Shown piece after piece: positions 1 through 8,843 of a stretch of DNA of 64,000 bases (the first letter of the stretch is position 1; every line of letters begins with the position of its first letter). The notes below the pieces were generated by a model. That model saw nothing but the letters and a program-made list of their open reading frames with translations. It made no database searches and had not been told where the DNA came from. Source of the stretch: Streptomyces sp. SKN60 (GTDB taxonomy: Bacteria > Actinomycetota > Actinomycetes > Streptomycetales > Streptomycetaceae); contig NZ_JAHTMW010000011.1 in NCBI RefSeq assembly GCF_026236535.1, positions 243,240-307,239 on the forward strand, read 5' to 3'. Made by a program: the position numbers and the translations under genes.

Positions 1-770
1 ACCGCCTCGGCTATCTCCGGAGTGGCGTTGCCGGCACCGGTGCCGACGAGGACGATGCCGCGGGCGCCGGCGGCGACGGAGGCGTCGAAGAGGACGGCGT
101 CGCCGTCGGAGTGGTGCATGACGATGTCGACGCGCGGCGCGGCGGTGACGGGCGCGGGCAGCGGCAGGGCCGCCGGGCGCTCGGGCTCGCGCTCGACGTC
201 GACCCGGCCGAAGCCGAGGCGCCCGACCCGGCGGCCGGACGGGTCGGCGAAGGGGTCGGAGTCGAGCGTCTTGGTCTTGACGGTGCCGCGGGCGGCGTGC
301 ACGAGGCCGTCGAAGACGACGAGGACGCCGAGGCCGTGCACGGTGGCGGCGACCTGGAGGGCGTCGTAGAGGTTGCCGGGGCCGTCGCCGTCGCCGGTGC
401 CGAAGGGGCGCTGGGCGCCGGTGAAGACGACCGGGCGGGCGTCGGCGTGGTGCAGGTCCAGGAAGAAGGCCGACTCCTCGAGGGTGTCGGTGCCGTGGGT
501 GACGACGATGCCGTCGACGCCGGGGTCGGCGAGGGTCTCGTGAACGGCGTGCAGCAGGGCCAGCTGGCGGTCGGTGGTCATCCGGGAGCTGTTGACGTTG
601 AAGAGGTCGAGGACCTCGACGTCGATGTTGTCCGGTACGGCGGCGGTGGCCACGACGTCGTCGCCGGAGGCGTCGGCGGCGTAGCCGCTGCCGGTCCAGC
701 GGCTGGCGATGGTGCCGCCGGTGCTGATGACCACGATGCGGCGCTGCCGGGTGTCGCGCGTCCACTTCAT
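1..770 (-). CDS. L-asparaginase (partial, C-terminus beyond window)
   Basis: Asparaginase/glutaminase family enzyme, hydrolysing asparagine to aspartate and ammonia. Reading leftward from an ATG at 770, the first ~256 residues are present and the rest lies off the edge. The N-terminal signature STGGTIAS supplies the nucleophilic Thr, and VVTHGTDTLEESAFF holds the second conserved Thr-Asp pair. There is no signal peptide, so a cytoplasmic (type I-like) enzyme is inferred. GGAAGGA lies about 8 nt before the ATG and fixes the start. It diverges from an Lrp/AsnC-type regulator 108 bp away, a layout that suggests amino-acid-responsive control. The family call is firm; substrate preference cannot be read. 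Confidence 0.93.
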   Translation of the reverse strand, partial: MKWTRDTRQRRIVVISTGGTIASRWTGSGYAADASGDDVVATAAVPDNIDVEVLDLFNVNSSRMTTDRQLALLHAVHETLADPGVDGIVVTHGTDTLEESAFFLDLHHADARPVVFTGAQRPFGTGDGDGPGNLYDALQVAATVHGLGVLVVFDGLVHAARGTVKTKTLDSDPFADPSGRRVGRLGFGRVDVEREPERPAALPLPAPVTAAPRVDIVMHHSDGDAVLFDASVAAGARGIVLVGTGAGNATPEIAEA

Positions 771-844
771 GATGCTGCTGTCCTTCCCTGGGGTGCGCCG
801 CAACGATAGGTCAAACGACGCGCAAGGCGATTGCCACTTCAGCC

Positions 845-861
845 CGGAATTGTGAATTCCG
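845..861. promoter_or_regulatory. 17-bp palindrome, candidate Lrp operator
   Basis: CGGAATT-GTG-AATTCCG is a perfect inverted repeat with 7-bp arms and a 3-bp spacer. It lies between the divergent asparaginase and Lrp genes, just upstream of the likely -10 of the regulator. Position and symmetry suggest an autoregulatory Lrp/AsnC site; this is inference. Confidence 0.55.
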
Positions 862-866
862 TGGTG

Positions 867-872
867 GATAAT
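867..872 (+). promoter_or_regulatory. Likely -10 box of a leaderless Lrp transcript
   Basis: GATAAT ends 6 nt before the ATG at 879, so transcription would begin at or next to the start codon. No Shine-Dalgarno sequence precedes that ATG at normal spacing. Both points favour a leaderless message, common in actinobacteria. No good -35 hexamer is visible. Confidence 0.45.
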
Positions 873-878
873 TGCGCC

Positions 879-1334
879 ATGGACCGAATCGATCTGCACA
901 TCTTGCGCGAGCTCCAGGCGGACGGCCGGCTGAGCAACCAGGAGCTGGCCCACCGGGTGGGCCTGAGCCCGTCCCCCTGCATGCGGCGGGTGCGCCAGCT
1001 GGAGCAGGACGGGGTGATCCGGGGGTACCGCGCGATCATCGACCCGGAGGCCGTGGGGCGCGGCTTCGAGGTGCTGGTCTCGGTCGAGGTGAAGCGGGAC
1101 CGGGAGACCGTCGAGGCCTTCGAGGAGGCCCTCCAGGACATCCCGGACGTGATCGAGGCGTACCGCCTCTTCGGCAGCCCGGGCTGCCTGCTGCGGATCG
1201 CGGTCGCCGACCTCTCGGCGTACGAGCGGCTGTGGATCGAGCGGCTGACCACGCTCGTCGGGGTCACCGAGGTGAACTCGCAGATCATCATGAAGCGGGT
1301 CAAGGAGCCACGAGGTCTGCCCGTGGAGCGCTGA
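879..1334 (+). CDS. Lrp/AsnC family transcriptional regulator
   Basis: A 151-residue regulator of the usual family length. The N-terminal winged helix-turn-helix runs from MDRIDLHILRELQADG through LSPSPCMRRVRQLEQDGVI (residues ~1-60). The C-terminal ligand-binding/oligomerisation domain (ACT-like, ~65-145) contains VLVSVEVKRDRETVEAF. An upstream in-frame start at 831 would add 16 atypical residues. I chose ATG 879 because the canonical family N-terminus begins there and the -10 box sits just ahead. It probably controls the divergent asparaginase and itself through the palindrome at 845-861. The effector amino acid is unknown. Confidence 0.93.
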   Translation: MDRIDLHILRELQADGRLSNQELAHRVGLSPSPCMRRVRQLEQDGVIRGYRAIIDPEAVGRGFEVLVSVEVKRDRETVEAFEEALQDIPDVIEAYRLFGSPGCLLRIAVADLSAYERLWIERLTTLVGVTEVNSQIIMKRVKEPRGLPVER

Positions 1335-1511
1335 TCCGGGTCCGGAATCCCAACTTCCGCACGGAGTCAGGCATTCCATGGGCGGGATCTGGTCATGTAC
1401 GGTTCAACCGCGCGTGCTCTGAGCGACTCATCCCCGACGTTCTACGCGCGCAGAGTGGCCACCCGCATCGCCTTCCGCCCCACCGCCCCAGCCCCCACGG
1501 AGGTCTGACGG

Positions 1512-3029
1512 ATGCCCGGACTCATGAGGTCCACCCGCCGCCGCTTCGCCGCGCTGACCGCCTGCGGCGCCCTGGTCGCCGCCGCGGCCGGCGCCCTCGG
1601 CTCCCCCGCGGTCGCCGCCCCGGCCGCCACCGACACCGACATCACCGCCGCCACCGCCACCGCCGCCACCACTCAGTCGGCCGGACTCGCCACGGCCACG
1701 CCGACCCGCGTGCTGTTCGACAACTCCAAGGCGGAGACGGCCGGAAACGCCGACTGGATCATCGGCACCGGCCAGCCCGACCCGCTCACCCAGGACGCGA
1801 CGCCCACCGTCGAGACCGACTGGACCGGCGCGATCTCGGCCTGGGGCGTGGCCCTGCAGAAGACCGGCCGCTACTCCCTGAAGACCCTGCCGTCCGGCGG
1901 CACCATCACCTACGGCACGACGGCCGCCACCGACCTGCAGAACTTCGACACCTTCGTGCTGCCCGAGCCCAACATCCGGCTCAGCGCGAGCGAGAAGACC
2001 GCCGTGATGAAGTTCGTCCAGAACGGCGGCGGACTCTTCCTGGTCTCCGACCACACGGTGGCCGACCGCAACAACGACGGCTGGGACGCGCTCGCCATCA
2101 TCAACGACCTGATGACGAACAACGGCGTCGACAACACCGACCCGTTCGGCTTCAGCGTCGACGTGCTCAACATCCAGACCGACAACCCGCGGGCGATCAG
2201 CAGCAGCACCGACCCGGTGCTCAACGGCGCCTTCGGCAAGGTGACCGGCAGCATCATCCGCAGCGGCACCACCGCCACCCTCAAGCCGGCCGACAACCCC
2301 TCCGTCAAGGGCCTCGTCTACCGCACCGGCTACTCCGGCAACACCGGCGCCTTCTTCGCGACCAGCACCTTCGGCAGCGGCCGGGTCGCGTTCTGGGGCG
2401 ACAGCTCGCCGATCGACGACGGCACCGGCCAGTCCGGGAACACGCTCTACGACGGCTGGAACGACCCCGCGGGCACCAACGCGGCCCTCGCGCTCAACGC
2501 CACCGACTGGCTGTCCGAGGCCTCCACCGACGGCGGTGGCGGGGGCGGCGGCACCTGCACCGCGGGCCAGCTCCTCGGCAACCCCGGCTTCGAGTCGGGC
2601 GACACCGTCTGGACCGCCTCCGCCGGCGTCATCACCAATGACACCGCCCGCCCGGCCCGCACCGGCTCCTACAAGGCCTGGCTCGGCGGTTACGGCTCCG
2701 CGCACACCGACACGCTCTCCCAGACGGTGACCGTCCCGACCGGCTGCACCACCGCCGCGCTGAGCTTCTACACCCGGATCGACACCGCCGAGACCACCAC
2801 GACCACGGCCTACGACAAGCTCAAGGTCGAGGTCCTGAACAGCTCCGGCACGGTCCTGTCCACGCTTGCGACGTACTCCAACCTCGACAAGTCCAGCGGC
2901 TACGTCCAGCGCGGCTTCAGCCTCGCGGCGTACGCCGGGCAGACGGTGACGCTGCGGTTCACCGGCACCGAGGGCTCCCAGCTCCAGACCTCCTTCGTGA
3001 TCGACGACACCTCGCTCACCGTGGGCTGA
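1512..3029 (+). CDS. Secreted GATase-fold protein with C-terminal jelly-roll domain
   Basis: Secreted protein of 505 residues and unproven function. A signal peptide (residues ~1-37, basic start then an Ala-rich core ending AVAAP) follows GGAGG 8 nt before the ATG. Residues ~55-325 resemble the class I glutamine-amidotransferase-like fold often called GATase1/ThuA-like: FDTFVLPEPN, GGGLFLVSDHTV and VAFWGDSSPI are typical strand-turn segments. I see no convincing Cys-His-Glu triad, so amidotransferase chemistry is unlikely. A run of eight glycines links to a ~150-residue beta-sandwich (NPGFESGD...SFVIDDTSL), a binding module common after Streptomyces secreted hydrolases. It lies upstream of a secreted nuclease but a strong terminator separates them. 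Confidence 0.75.
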   Translation: MPGLMRSTRRRFAALTACGALVAAAAGALGSPAVAAPAATDTDITAATATAATTQSAGLATATPTRVLFDNSKAETAGNADWIIGTGQPDPLTQDATPTVETDWTGAISAWGVALQKTGRYSLKTLPSGGTITYGTTAATDLQNFDTFVLPEPNIRLSASEKTAVMKFVQNGGGLFLVSDHTVADRNNDGWDALAIINDLMTNNGVDNTDPFGFSVDVLNIQTDNPRAISSSTDPVLNGAFGKVTGSIIRSGTTATLKPADNPSVKGLVYRTGYSGNTGAFFATSTFGSGRVAFWGDSSPIDDGTGQSGNTLYDGWNDPAGTNAALALNATDWLSEASTDGGGGGGGTCTAGQLLGNPGFESGDTVWTASAGVITNDTARPARTGSYKAWLGGYGSAHTDTLSQTVTVPTGCTTAALSFYTRIDTAETTTTTAYDKLKVEVLNSSGTVLSTLATYSNLDKSSGYVQRGFSLAAYAGQTVTLRFTGTEGSQLQTSFVIDDTSLTVG

Positions 3030-3068
3030 GCCCCTTCCACACCCCCCACGGACCCACCCCCCACATCC

Positions 3069-3106
3069 CCCGCGCCGCACGGACCCGTCCGTCCGTGCGG
3101 CGCGGG
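3069..3106 (+). terminator. Strong hairpin terminator
   Basis: Perfect 16-bp inverted repeat (arms 3069-3084 and 3091-3106) around a 6-nt loop, 40 nt after the stop of the GATase-fold gene. There is no U-tract, as is usual for Streptomyces terminators. It separates this gene from the nuclease downstream. Confidence 0.8.
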
Positions 3107-3191
3107 TCACTCCGCCCTGGCACTCCGTCAGAAGCCGTCAGAAGACCCCGTCTGAAGCTGGTCAGAAGACCCCCACCCGAAGGGACCCCCC

Positions 3192-3995
3192 ATGTCCGTC
3201 GCGCAGCGAGGCCCCTGGAAGACCTGGGCCGCGATATCCGCCGCCCTCGTCGGCCTCACCCTCCCCGCCCTCACCGCCGCCCCGGCCGGCGCCACGACGA
3301 ACGCCTACGACAGCACGTACTACAAGAACGCGGTCGGCAAGACCGGCACGAGCCTCAAGTCCTCGCTGCACACCATCATCAGCACCGACACCCGCAAGAT
3401 CTCCTACGACGCGGTGTGGAACGCCCTGAAGACCACCGACCAGGACCCCGCCAACAGCGCCAACGTGCTGCTCCTCTACAGCGGCACCTCGCGCAGCAAG
3501 ACCCTCAACGGCGGTGACGTCGGCGACTGGAACCGCGAGCACGTGTGGGCGCAGTCGCACGGCTCCTTCGGCACCTCGGCCGGACCGGGCACCGATCTGC
3601 ACCACCTGCGCGCGGCCGACGTCCAGGTCAACAGCATCCGCGGCAACAAGGACTTCGACAACGGCGGCAGCGCGGTCAGCGGCGCCCCCGGCAGCTACAC
3701 GGACAGCAACTCCTTCGAGCCGCGCGACTCCGACAAGGGCGACGTGGCCCGGATGGTCCTCTACATGGCCGTCCGGTACGAGGGCGGCGACGGCTTCCCC
3801 GACCTGGAGGCCAACGACTCCACCACCAACGGCAGCGTGCCCTACCTCGGCCGCATCTCGGTGCTCAAGCAGTGGAACGAGCAGGACCCGCCGAGCGCGT
3901 TCGAGGAGCGCCGCAACGACCTCATCTTCAACTCCTACCAGGGCAACCGCAATCCGTTCATCGACCACCCGGAGTGGGTCGAGGCAATCTGGTAG
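3192..3995 (+). CDS. Secreted endonuclease I (EndA/NucM type)
   Basis: Extracellular DNA/RNA-degrading enzyme of 267 residues. A signal peptide covers residues ~1-35 and ends PAGATT. The mature part is the endonuclease I fold with the beta-beta-alpha-metal motif: NREHVWAQSHG carries the catalytic His and DLHHLRAADVQVNSIRGNK the metal-binding residues. The C-terminal segment RNDLIFNSYQGNRNPFIDH is also typical of the family. A likely role is nutrient scavenging from extracellular DNA. AGGGACCCCCC precedes the ATG. It has its own transcription unit, being preceded by a terminator and followed by a short GC-rich tandem repeat. Confidence 0.92.
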   Translation: MSVAQRGPWKTWAAISAALVGLTLPALTAAPAGATTNAYDSTYYKNAVGKTGTSLKSSLHTIISTDTRKISYDAVWNALKTTDQDPANSANVLLLYSGTSRSKTLNGGDVGDWNREHVWAQSHGSFGTSAGPGTDLHHLRAADVQVNSIRGNKDFDNGGSAVSGAPGSYTDSNSFEPRDSDKGDVARMVLYMAVRYEGGDGFPDLEANDSTTNGSVPYLGRISVLKQWNEQDPPSAFEERRNDLIFNSYQGNRNPFIDHPEWVEAIW

Positions 3996-4022
3996 TCCGC
4001 GCCGGATCGAACCGGGCGGGAC

Positions 4023-4062
4023 GATCGGGCGGTCGGGCGGTCGGGCGGTCGGACGGTCGGAC
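4023..4062. repeat. 8-bp tandem repeat (about five units)
   Basis: Five consecutive 8-bp units of GGTCGGGC with small changes (first unit GATCGGGC, last two GGTCGGAC) lie between the nuclease stop and the AraC gene start. The array runs into the G-run that probably serves as the ribosome site of the next gene. Copy number could vary by slippage. Confidence 0.8.
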
Positions 4063-4075
4063 GGGGGGGTGCGGC

Positions 4076-4975
4076 GTGGGCGCCGAGTGCCGGGGCACGT
4101 ACGGGAGTCCGCAGCGTCCGCGGAGTCCGCACCCCGACGCCGTGCGGGAGCTGCGCGGCGCGCTGCGCGGCCGGATCACGGCGGGCGGGATCACCGTGCA
4201 CGACATCCTGTGCGCCGAGGACCGCACCGGCTTCGCCGCGCCCGGCCGGGCCGAGGCGTACACCGTGGTGCTCACCCGCTCCGGCGGCTATCTGCGGCGG
4301 ATCGCCGGCGAGGAGTTCTTCGCGGACGCCACCGGCGGCTACCTCACCCGGCCCGGGGACGTGCACCAGGTCGCCCATCCCGCCGGGCCGGGCGACCGGT
4401 CCTCCGAGATCCGGATCGGTGCCGCGCTGTTCGCCGACCGCTTCGACGGCCCGCCGCGCTCCCGGCGGCTGACCGTCACCGGCGCCACCGACGTACGGCA
4501 CCGGGAGCTGCTCGCGGCGGCCCGGCGCGGCACCGACGCCTTCGAACTGGCCGACCGGCTGCACCGGTTGCTCGACGCGGTGGCGGCCGACGCCGGGCAC
4601 TGGCGGGCCGACACCGGCGCCCGGCCCGCCACCGCCCGCGCCCACGCCCGGCTGGTCCGCGACACCTGCGCGCTGCTCGCGGGCGGCGCGCCCGCGCTCC
4701 GGCTGCCCCTGGAGGAGCTGGCCCGTGGCGTCGGGGCCTCCCCGCACCACCTCAGCCGGGTGTTCCGCGCCGTCACCGGCAGCAGCCTCACCCGCTACCG
4801 CAACGAGCTGCGGGTCCGCGCCGTGCTGCACGCCCTGGAGGAGGGCGAGGACAGTCTGCGCGCCCTCGCCCACGCGTACGGCTTCGCCGACCAGGCGCAC
4901 CTGACCCGGCTGTGCCGGGGCCAGACGGGACGGCCGCCCGGCGCCCTGCGGGTTCTTCTCCGCGACCGCGCATGA
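4076..4975 (+). CDS. AraC-family transcriptional regulator
   Basis: Regulator of about 299 residues. The N-terminal half is a cupin-like effector domain (AYTVVLTRSGGYLRRI, GGYLTRPGDVHQVAHP). The C-terminal ~100 residues hold two helix-turn-helix motifs: LPLEELARGVGASPHHLSRVFRAVTGSSL and LRALAHAYGFADQAHLTRLCR, the second with the usual GF..xxxLTR pattern. I chose GTG 4076 because the G-run at 4063-4069 is the only ribosome-site-like element; GTG 4142 is an alternative. No target can be assigned, although the adjacent secreted hydrolase is a candidate. Confidence 0.85.
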   Translation: MGAECRGTYGSPQRPRSPHPDAVRELRGALRGRITAGGITVHDILCAEDRTGFAAPGRAEAYTVVLTRSGGYLRRIAGEEFFADATGGYLTRPGDVHQVAHPAGPGDRSSEIRIGAALFADRFDGPPRSRRLTVTGATDVRHRELLAAARRGTDAFELADRLHRLLDAVAADAGHWRADTGARPATARAHARLVRDTCALLAGGAPALRLPLEELARGVGASPHHLSRVFRAVTGSSLTRYRNELRVRAVLHALEEGEDSLRALAHAYGFADQAHLTRLCRGQTGRPPGALRVLLRDRA

Positions 4976-5097
4976 ATGTCCAACGCGGGGGCGGCGGACA
5001 GCGGGCACCATGGCAGCGGCCGGAGCACCGGCCGGTGCCGCGGCCCGCCCGGGAGGCGTCCGCCGGCATCCCGTCTTCCGAACGGGGGAACGCGACG

Positions 5098-6495
5098 ATG
5101 ACCTTCCTGAGCAGAGCCGGTACGGCGCTGGTGGCGGTCCTGACGGCGGCGGCCTGCGCCGTCTCGGCGCCCGGCGCGGCCCGGGACACCGGGGGCGCGG
5201 GCGGTCCCGCGGCGGCCGGCCCGCCCGCGCTGACCGGCCACCGCCCGTGCCCCGGGCAGCCGGACGTGACCTGCGCCGACCTGACCGTGCCGCTCGACCG
5301 CAGCGGCGCCGTGCCCGGCACGCTCACGCTGCGGACGGCCCTGTACGGGCCGGCCGACGCGCCCCGCGGCACGCTGCTCTTCCTCACCGGCGGTCCGGGC
5401 CAGCCCGGTGTGCCGTTCGTGGAGCGGATCCGCTCCCGGCTGCCCAAGGCCCTCGCCGCGTACCGCCTGGTGATGATCGACCAGCGCGGCACCGGCGGCA
5501 CCGCCGTCGACTGCCCCGCGCTCCAGAAGGAGGTCGGCAGCAGCGACACCGTCGCCCCGAGCCCGGGCGCCGTGACCGCCTGCGCCGACGTCCTCGGCCC
5601 GCGCCGCGGCCTCTACACCACCGCCGACACGGTCGCCGACCTGGAAGACCTGCGGCGCGCCCTCGGGGTGCCGTCCTGGACCCTGGACGGGGTCTCGTAC
5701 GGCACGTTCACCGCCGGGCAGTACGCGCTGACGCATCCGCGGCGGGTACGCCGGCTGGTCCTGGACTCGGTGGTGCCGCTCGACGGCGCGGGCGTGCTGT
5801 ACGAGGCGTCGTTCGCCCGCTCCGGCGAGGTGCTGCGCACGGCCTGCCGCGAGCAGCGGTGCGGCTTCGATCCGGCGGCGGACCTGGCGAAGGTGGTCCG
5901 CCGGGACGGCAACGGCGTCGGGGTGTTCAACCTGCTGGTCCTGGCGAGCATCATCGACCCGAAGCTGAACGACCCCCGGTTCGGCATCCTGTCCGCCCTG
6001 CACGCCTCGGCGCGCGGCGACCGGGCCCGCCTCGACGGCCTGGTGGCCGGCTTCGCCGAGTCCTCCGGCGAACCGCCGGAGGAGTTCAGCTCCGGCCTGC
6101 ACGCGGCGACCCTGTGCGCCGACTCGCACTGGCCGTGGGGCGACTCGTCCGCGCCGGCCGAGGGCCGCGAGCAGGCCCTGCGGCGGGCGCTGGCCAGGAT
6201 CCGCCCGGCCGACGTATGGCCGTTCCAGCGCGACACCGCCGCCGCCCAGGGCATCCCACGCACCTGCCTCCCCTGGCCCGCCACCCACCCCAACCGCCCC
6301 GCCCCGGGCCACACTCTGACGATGCCGGTCCTGCTGCTCGCCGGCGACCGCGACCTGTCGACCCCACTCGACTGGGCCAGATCGGTGGCCGCCGCCAACC
6401 CGACGGCAGAGCTCACGATCGTCGCGGGCTCGGGCCACTCCACCCAGAGCCGCGGCAATGGCGCCGGTGCCGCGGAGGCCTTCCTGCTGCGGTAA
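5098..6495 (+). CDS. Secreted alpha/beta hydrolase (tripeptidyl-aminopeptidase-like)
   Basis: A 465-residue exported alpha/beta-hydrolase. Residues 1-25 form a signal peptide; the AAAC at its end could be a weak lipobox, so a lipoprotein is possible. The fold shows GTLLFLTGGPGQPG (oxyanion region), MIDQRGTGGT and the nucleophile elbow GVSYGTF (Gly-Val-Ser-Tyr-Gly). The C-terminal TAP-like domain has LLLAGDRDLSTPLDWA with the acid and GSGHST with the histidine. This matches Streptomyces secreted tripeptidyl aminopeptidase/proline-iminopeptidase relatives; the exact substrate is open. ATG 5098 follows ACGGGGGAACG. It ends 8 bp from the convergent kinase gene with no terminator between. Confidence 0.87.
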   Translation: MTFLSRAGTALVAVLTAAACAVSAPGAARDTGGAGGPAAAGPPALTGHRPCPGQPDVTCADLTVPLDRSGAVPGTLTLRTALYGPADAPRGTLLFLTGGPGQPGVPFVERIRSRLPKALAAYRLVMIDQRGTGGTAVDCPALQKEVGSSDTVAPSPGAVTACADVLGPRRGLYTTADTVADLEDLRRALGVPSWTLDGVSYGTFTAGQYALTHPRRVRRLVLDSVVPLDGAGVLYEASFARSGEVLRTACREQRCGFDPAADLAKVVRRDGNGVGVFNLLVLASIIDPKLNDPRFGILSALHASARGDRARLDGLVAGFAESSGEPPEEFSSGLHAATLCADSHWPWGDSSAPAEGREQALRRALARIRPADVWPFQRDTAAAQGIPRTCLPWPATHPNRPAPGHTLTMPVLLLAGDRDLSTPLDWARSVAAANPTAELTIVAGSGHSTQSRGNGAGAAEAFLLR

Positions 6496-6503
6496 CCGCC
6501 GTC

Positions 6504-7901
6504 CTACGAGCGCCCCGGGCGGGCGCAGGGCGGCAGGGCCGGGTGGTCGCGGGTGCGGACGGCGGGGAGCCAGGCCGTGGTGGGCGGGCTCGTGTGCGGG
6601 AGGCGGATCCGTAGCCAGACGGAGGAGCGGTGGTCCTCCTCGTCGATGATCGGTTGCCCGTCGGGGAGTTGGCAGTCGGCGGCGAGGAGGTCGCCGTGCC
6701 ACACCCGGGCGGGGACGACGTTCTCGGCGGTGTACGGGCGCCGCGGGTCGATGGCCAGGCCGAGGCTGCACTCGGGGATGCGCTCGGGGCGTTCGCGGCA
6801 GCCGCGGTCGGCATTGAACACCTGGATCCGGGCGGGGCCGTGGTCGGTTCCGTGCCGGCCGGTGTACGACAAGACGGCGCCGCCGACGGCCGTGCAGACG
6901 GCGAGCGCGAGGAGCGCGGCGCGCAGCACGCGCCGCCGCCGAGGCCGTGCGGGGCGGTCGGCGGTGATGCGGGCGAGGAGGCGTTCGGCGGTGTGCGGGG
7001 CGCGGGCTTCGTGGCTGGGCGCGAGGCAGTCGGTGGCCAGGGCGCGCCAGGACTCCGGGACGGCCGGGTCGAGCCGGAGGGCGGTGCGCCCGGCGGCGTA
7101 CTCCTGCACGGCGGCGCCGCGGGCGGTCGGGGTGGCGCCGGGGAAGGGGCGGGCGCCGCCGGTGAAGACCTCGTGGACGACGATGCCGAGGGCCCAGATG
7201 TCGGCGGTCGGCCGGATGCGGACGCCCTGTTCGCCGAGGGGTTCGCGCCAGCGTTCGGGCGGCAGGTAGTCGAGGGTGCCCATGGGCGGGGCGTAGCCGT
7301 GGGTGCCGGAGAGTTCGACGGCGAAGCCGAAGTCGGAGAGCCGGACCTCGCCGTCGGTGCCGATGAGGATGTTCTCGGGCTTGAGGTCGGCGTGCACCCA
7401 GCCGGCCGCGTGGAGGTGGGCGAGGCCCTGGCAGATGCCGGTGATCAGACGGGCGGCCTCGGCCGCGCCGACCGGGGTGGCCAGGCGTTCGCGGAGGCTG
7501 CACCGGGCGCGTTCCATGACGAGGACGATCGCCCCGTCCAGGGCGGGCCGGTCGGGGGCGGCCAGGACGAGGGAGCCGAGCAGCCGGACCAGCCGGGGGT
7601 GGCCGGTGGCGCGGGCGAGTTCGACCTCGCGGTGGGCGGCCTCGGCCACGTTGCGGGCCTGGCGCGGGGCGAGTCCGGCGGTCGGCATGACCTTGAGGGC
7701 GACCGACGGCACGTCGGCCCCCTCCTCCGCCCCGGCTTCGGCCGGGTGCGCGGCGTAGACGGTGGCCCAGGCGCCGGTGCCGAGGGGCTCGTCGACGATC
7801 CAGTCCCCCACCCGGTGGCCCGGGGGCAGGAGTTCCGGCGCGTCGCTGTCCCAGGTGCCGCTCGCGGCGGGCTCGTACGGCATCGGTGTCGTCGGCGGCA
7901 T
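6504..7901 (-). CDS. Membrane Ser/Thr protein kinase (Hanks type)
   Basis: A 465-residue protein kinase with a single membrane anchor. The kinase domain (~30-300) shows the glycine loop LGTGAWATVYA, the ATP lysine in SVALKVMP, the catalytic loop HADLKPEN, SDFGFAV and PPERW. The catalytic loop has Ala in place of the usual Arg of HRD, so this is a non-RD kinase. A basic stretch and transmembrane helix (RRRRVLRAALLALAVCTAVGG, ~325-350) lead to a short outer domain of ~100 residues with Cys pairs. It starts 6 nt after the FHA-domain gene, so the two form an operon and the FHA protein is the obvious partner or substrate. Confidence 0.9.
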   Translation of the reverse strand: MPPTTPMPYEPAASGTWDSDAPELLPPGHRVGDWIVDEPLGTGAWATVYAAHPAEAGAEEGADVPSVALKVMPTAGLAPRQARNVAEAAHREVELARATGHPRLVRLLGSLVLAAPDRPALDGAIVLVMERARCSLRERLATPVGAAEAARLITGICQGLAHLHAAGWVHADLKPENILIGTDGEVRLSDFGFAVELSGTHGYAPPMGTLDYLPPERWREPLGEQGVRIRPTADIWALGIVVHEVFTGGARPFPGATPTARGAAVQEYAAGRTALRLDPAVPESWRALATDCLAPSHEARAPHTAERLLARITADRPARPRRRRVLRAALLALAVCTAVGGAVLSYTGRHGTDHGPARIQVFNADRGCRERPERIPECSLGLAIDPRRPYTAENVVPARVWHGDLLAADCQLPDGQPIIDEEDHRSSVWLRIRLPHTSPPTTAWLPAVRTRDHPALPPCARPGRS

Positions 7902-7907
7902 CGTGCC

Positions 7908-8693
7908 TCAGCCCCGCGCCTCGGGCTGCCGTGGTTCGGGGCGGGGCGGGAGGAGCGCCAAATGCTCCTCCGTGACGATCCCGAACTTCAGCGCGAGCCC
8001 CACGACCGCCTCCCGCTTGCCGTTGCGGCGGTCGGCACGGCCGGCCGCCTCCGGGCCGGGGGCGCCGATGCGCAGCTTCTCGTCGGCGAGGTAGTCGATG
8101 TGCGCGCTGACGGCGCGGGCGGTGAGCGGGGTGCGGGCGGCGGCGTGCCCGCGCAGCCGCTCGACGACCTGCGGGGTGGTGGGCACGGCGACCGGTGAGC
8201 TGTCGCGGAGCCAGGGCTCGCAGAGCGCGACGAGGACGAGGAAGTACGTGGCGGTCTCGTCGAGCGAGTACGCGGTGAGGGTACGGCTCTCCCAGGAGCC
8301 GCCCACCGCGTGCGGGTCCAGATAGACGTGGTCGGGGGCGAACACCTGGAAGGAGAGCGGGGTTTCGCGGCGCGAGGGCAGCACCACGCGGGAGAACTCG
8401 AAGGGGATGGGCGCCCCGAGGCGGCGCGGCGGGACGCGCAGGTACTCGCCGGCGCCCTCGGGGTTCTCGACCAGATAGCCGTGGGTGGCGCTGAGGTTGC
8501 TGAGCTGCCAGTGGTCGTCGGTGGCGCGGATCTCTCCGGCGAGGCGCGACACCGCCTCGTCGGCGAGCCGGAGTTCGACCGGTGTGGTCGCGGATCCGCG
8601 CCCGAACCGCACCCGTTCCCCCGGTCCGAGCCGCAGGGTCACGGCCGTTCCGCCGCCGTTGCCCTCCGGTAAGTGGACGACGATCCCGCTCAC
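7908..8693 (-). CDS. FHA-like domain protein, kinase partner
   Basis: A 261-residue cytoplasmic protein. Residues ~1-115 look like an FHA phosphopeptide-binding fold: LRLGPGERVRFGRGS gives the first conserved Gly-Arg, then VSRLAGEI and WQLSNLSATHGYLVE. The usual SxxH is degraded (Ser-Arg-Leu-Ala-Gly), so phosphothreonine binding may be altered. The C-terminal half (~160-245) is helical, with VVERLRGHAAARTPLTARAVSAHIDYLADEKLRIG suggesting a winged-helix-like part; I do not recognise its function. It is transcribed directly ahead of the kinase and probably signals with it. Confidence 0.78.
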   Translation of the reverse strand: MSGIVVHLPEGNGGGTAVTLRLGPGERVRFGRGSATTPVELRLADEAVSRLAGEIRATDDHWQLSNLSATHGYLVENPEGAGEYLRVPPRRLGAPIPFEFSRVVLPSRRETPLSFQVFAPDHVYLDPHAVGGSWESRTLTAYSLDETATYFLVLVALCEPWLRDSSPVAVPTTPQVVERLRGHAAARTPLTARAVSAHIDYLADEKLRIGAPGPEAAGRADRRNGKREAVVGLALKFGIVTEEHLALLPPRPEPRQPEARG

Positions 8694-8843
8694 CGCACCG
8701 CTCCCCCGTCCCGCGCGCCGATGGTTGTCCGAACACGGCGAACGTTACCGCCTGCGCACGGAGATTCACCGCGTGGCATCGGCCACTTCGGCGGCGCACG
8801 CGGGGCGGTGGGGGCGCGGGGTGGTGGTGTGCCCGGTTTCGGG

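Noticed and set aside
4023..4062. Short GGTCGGGC array as an origin or binding-site cluster
   Set aside because: Only five degenerate 8-bp units, no symmetry and no replication or partition genes near; simple slippage repeat is enough.
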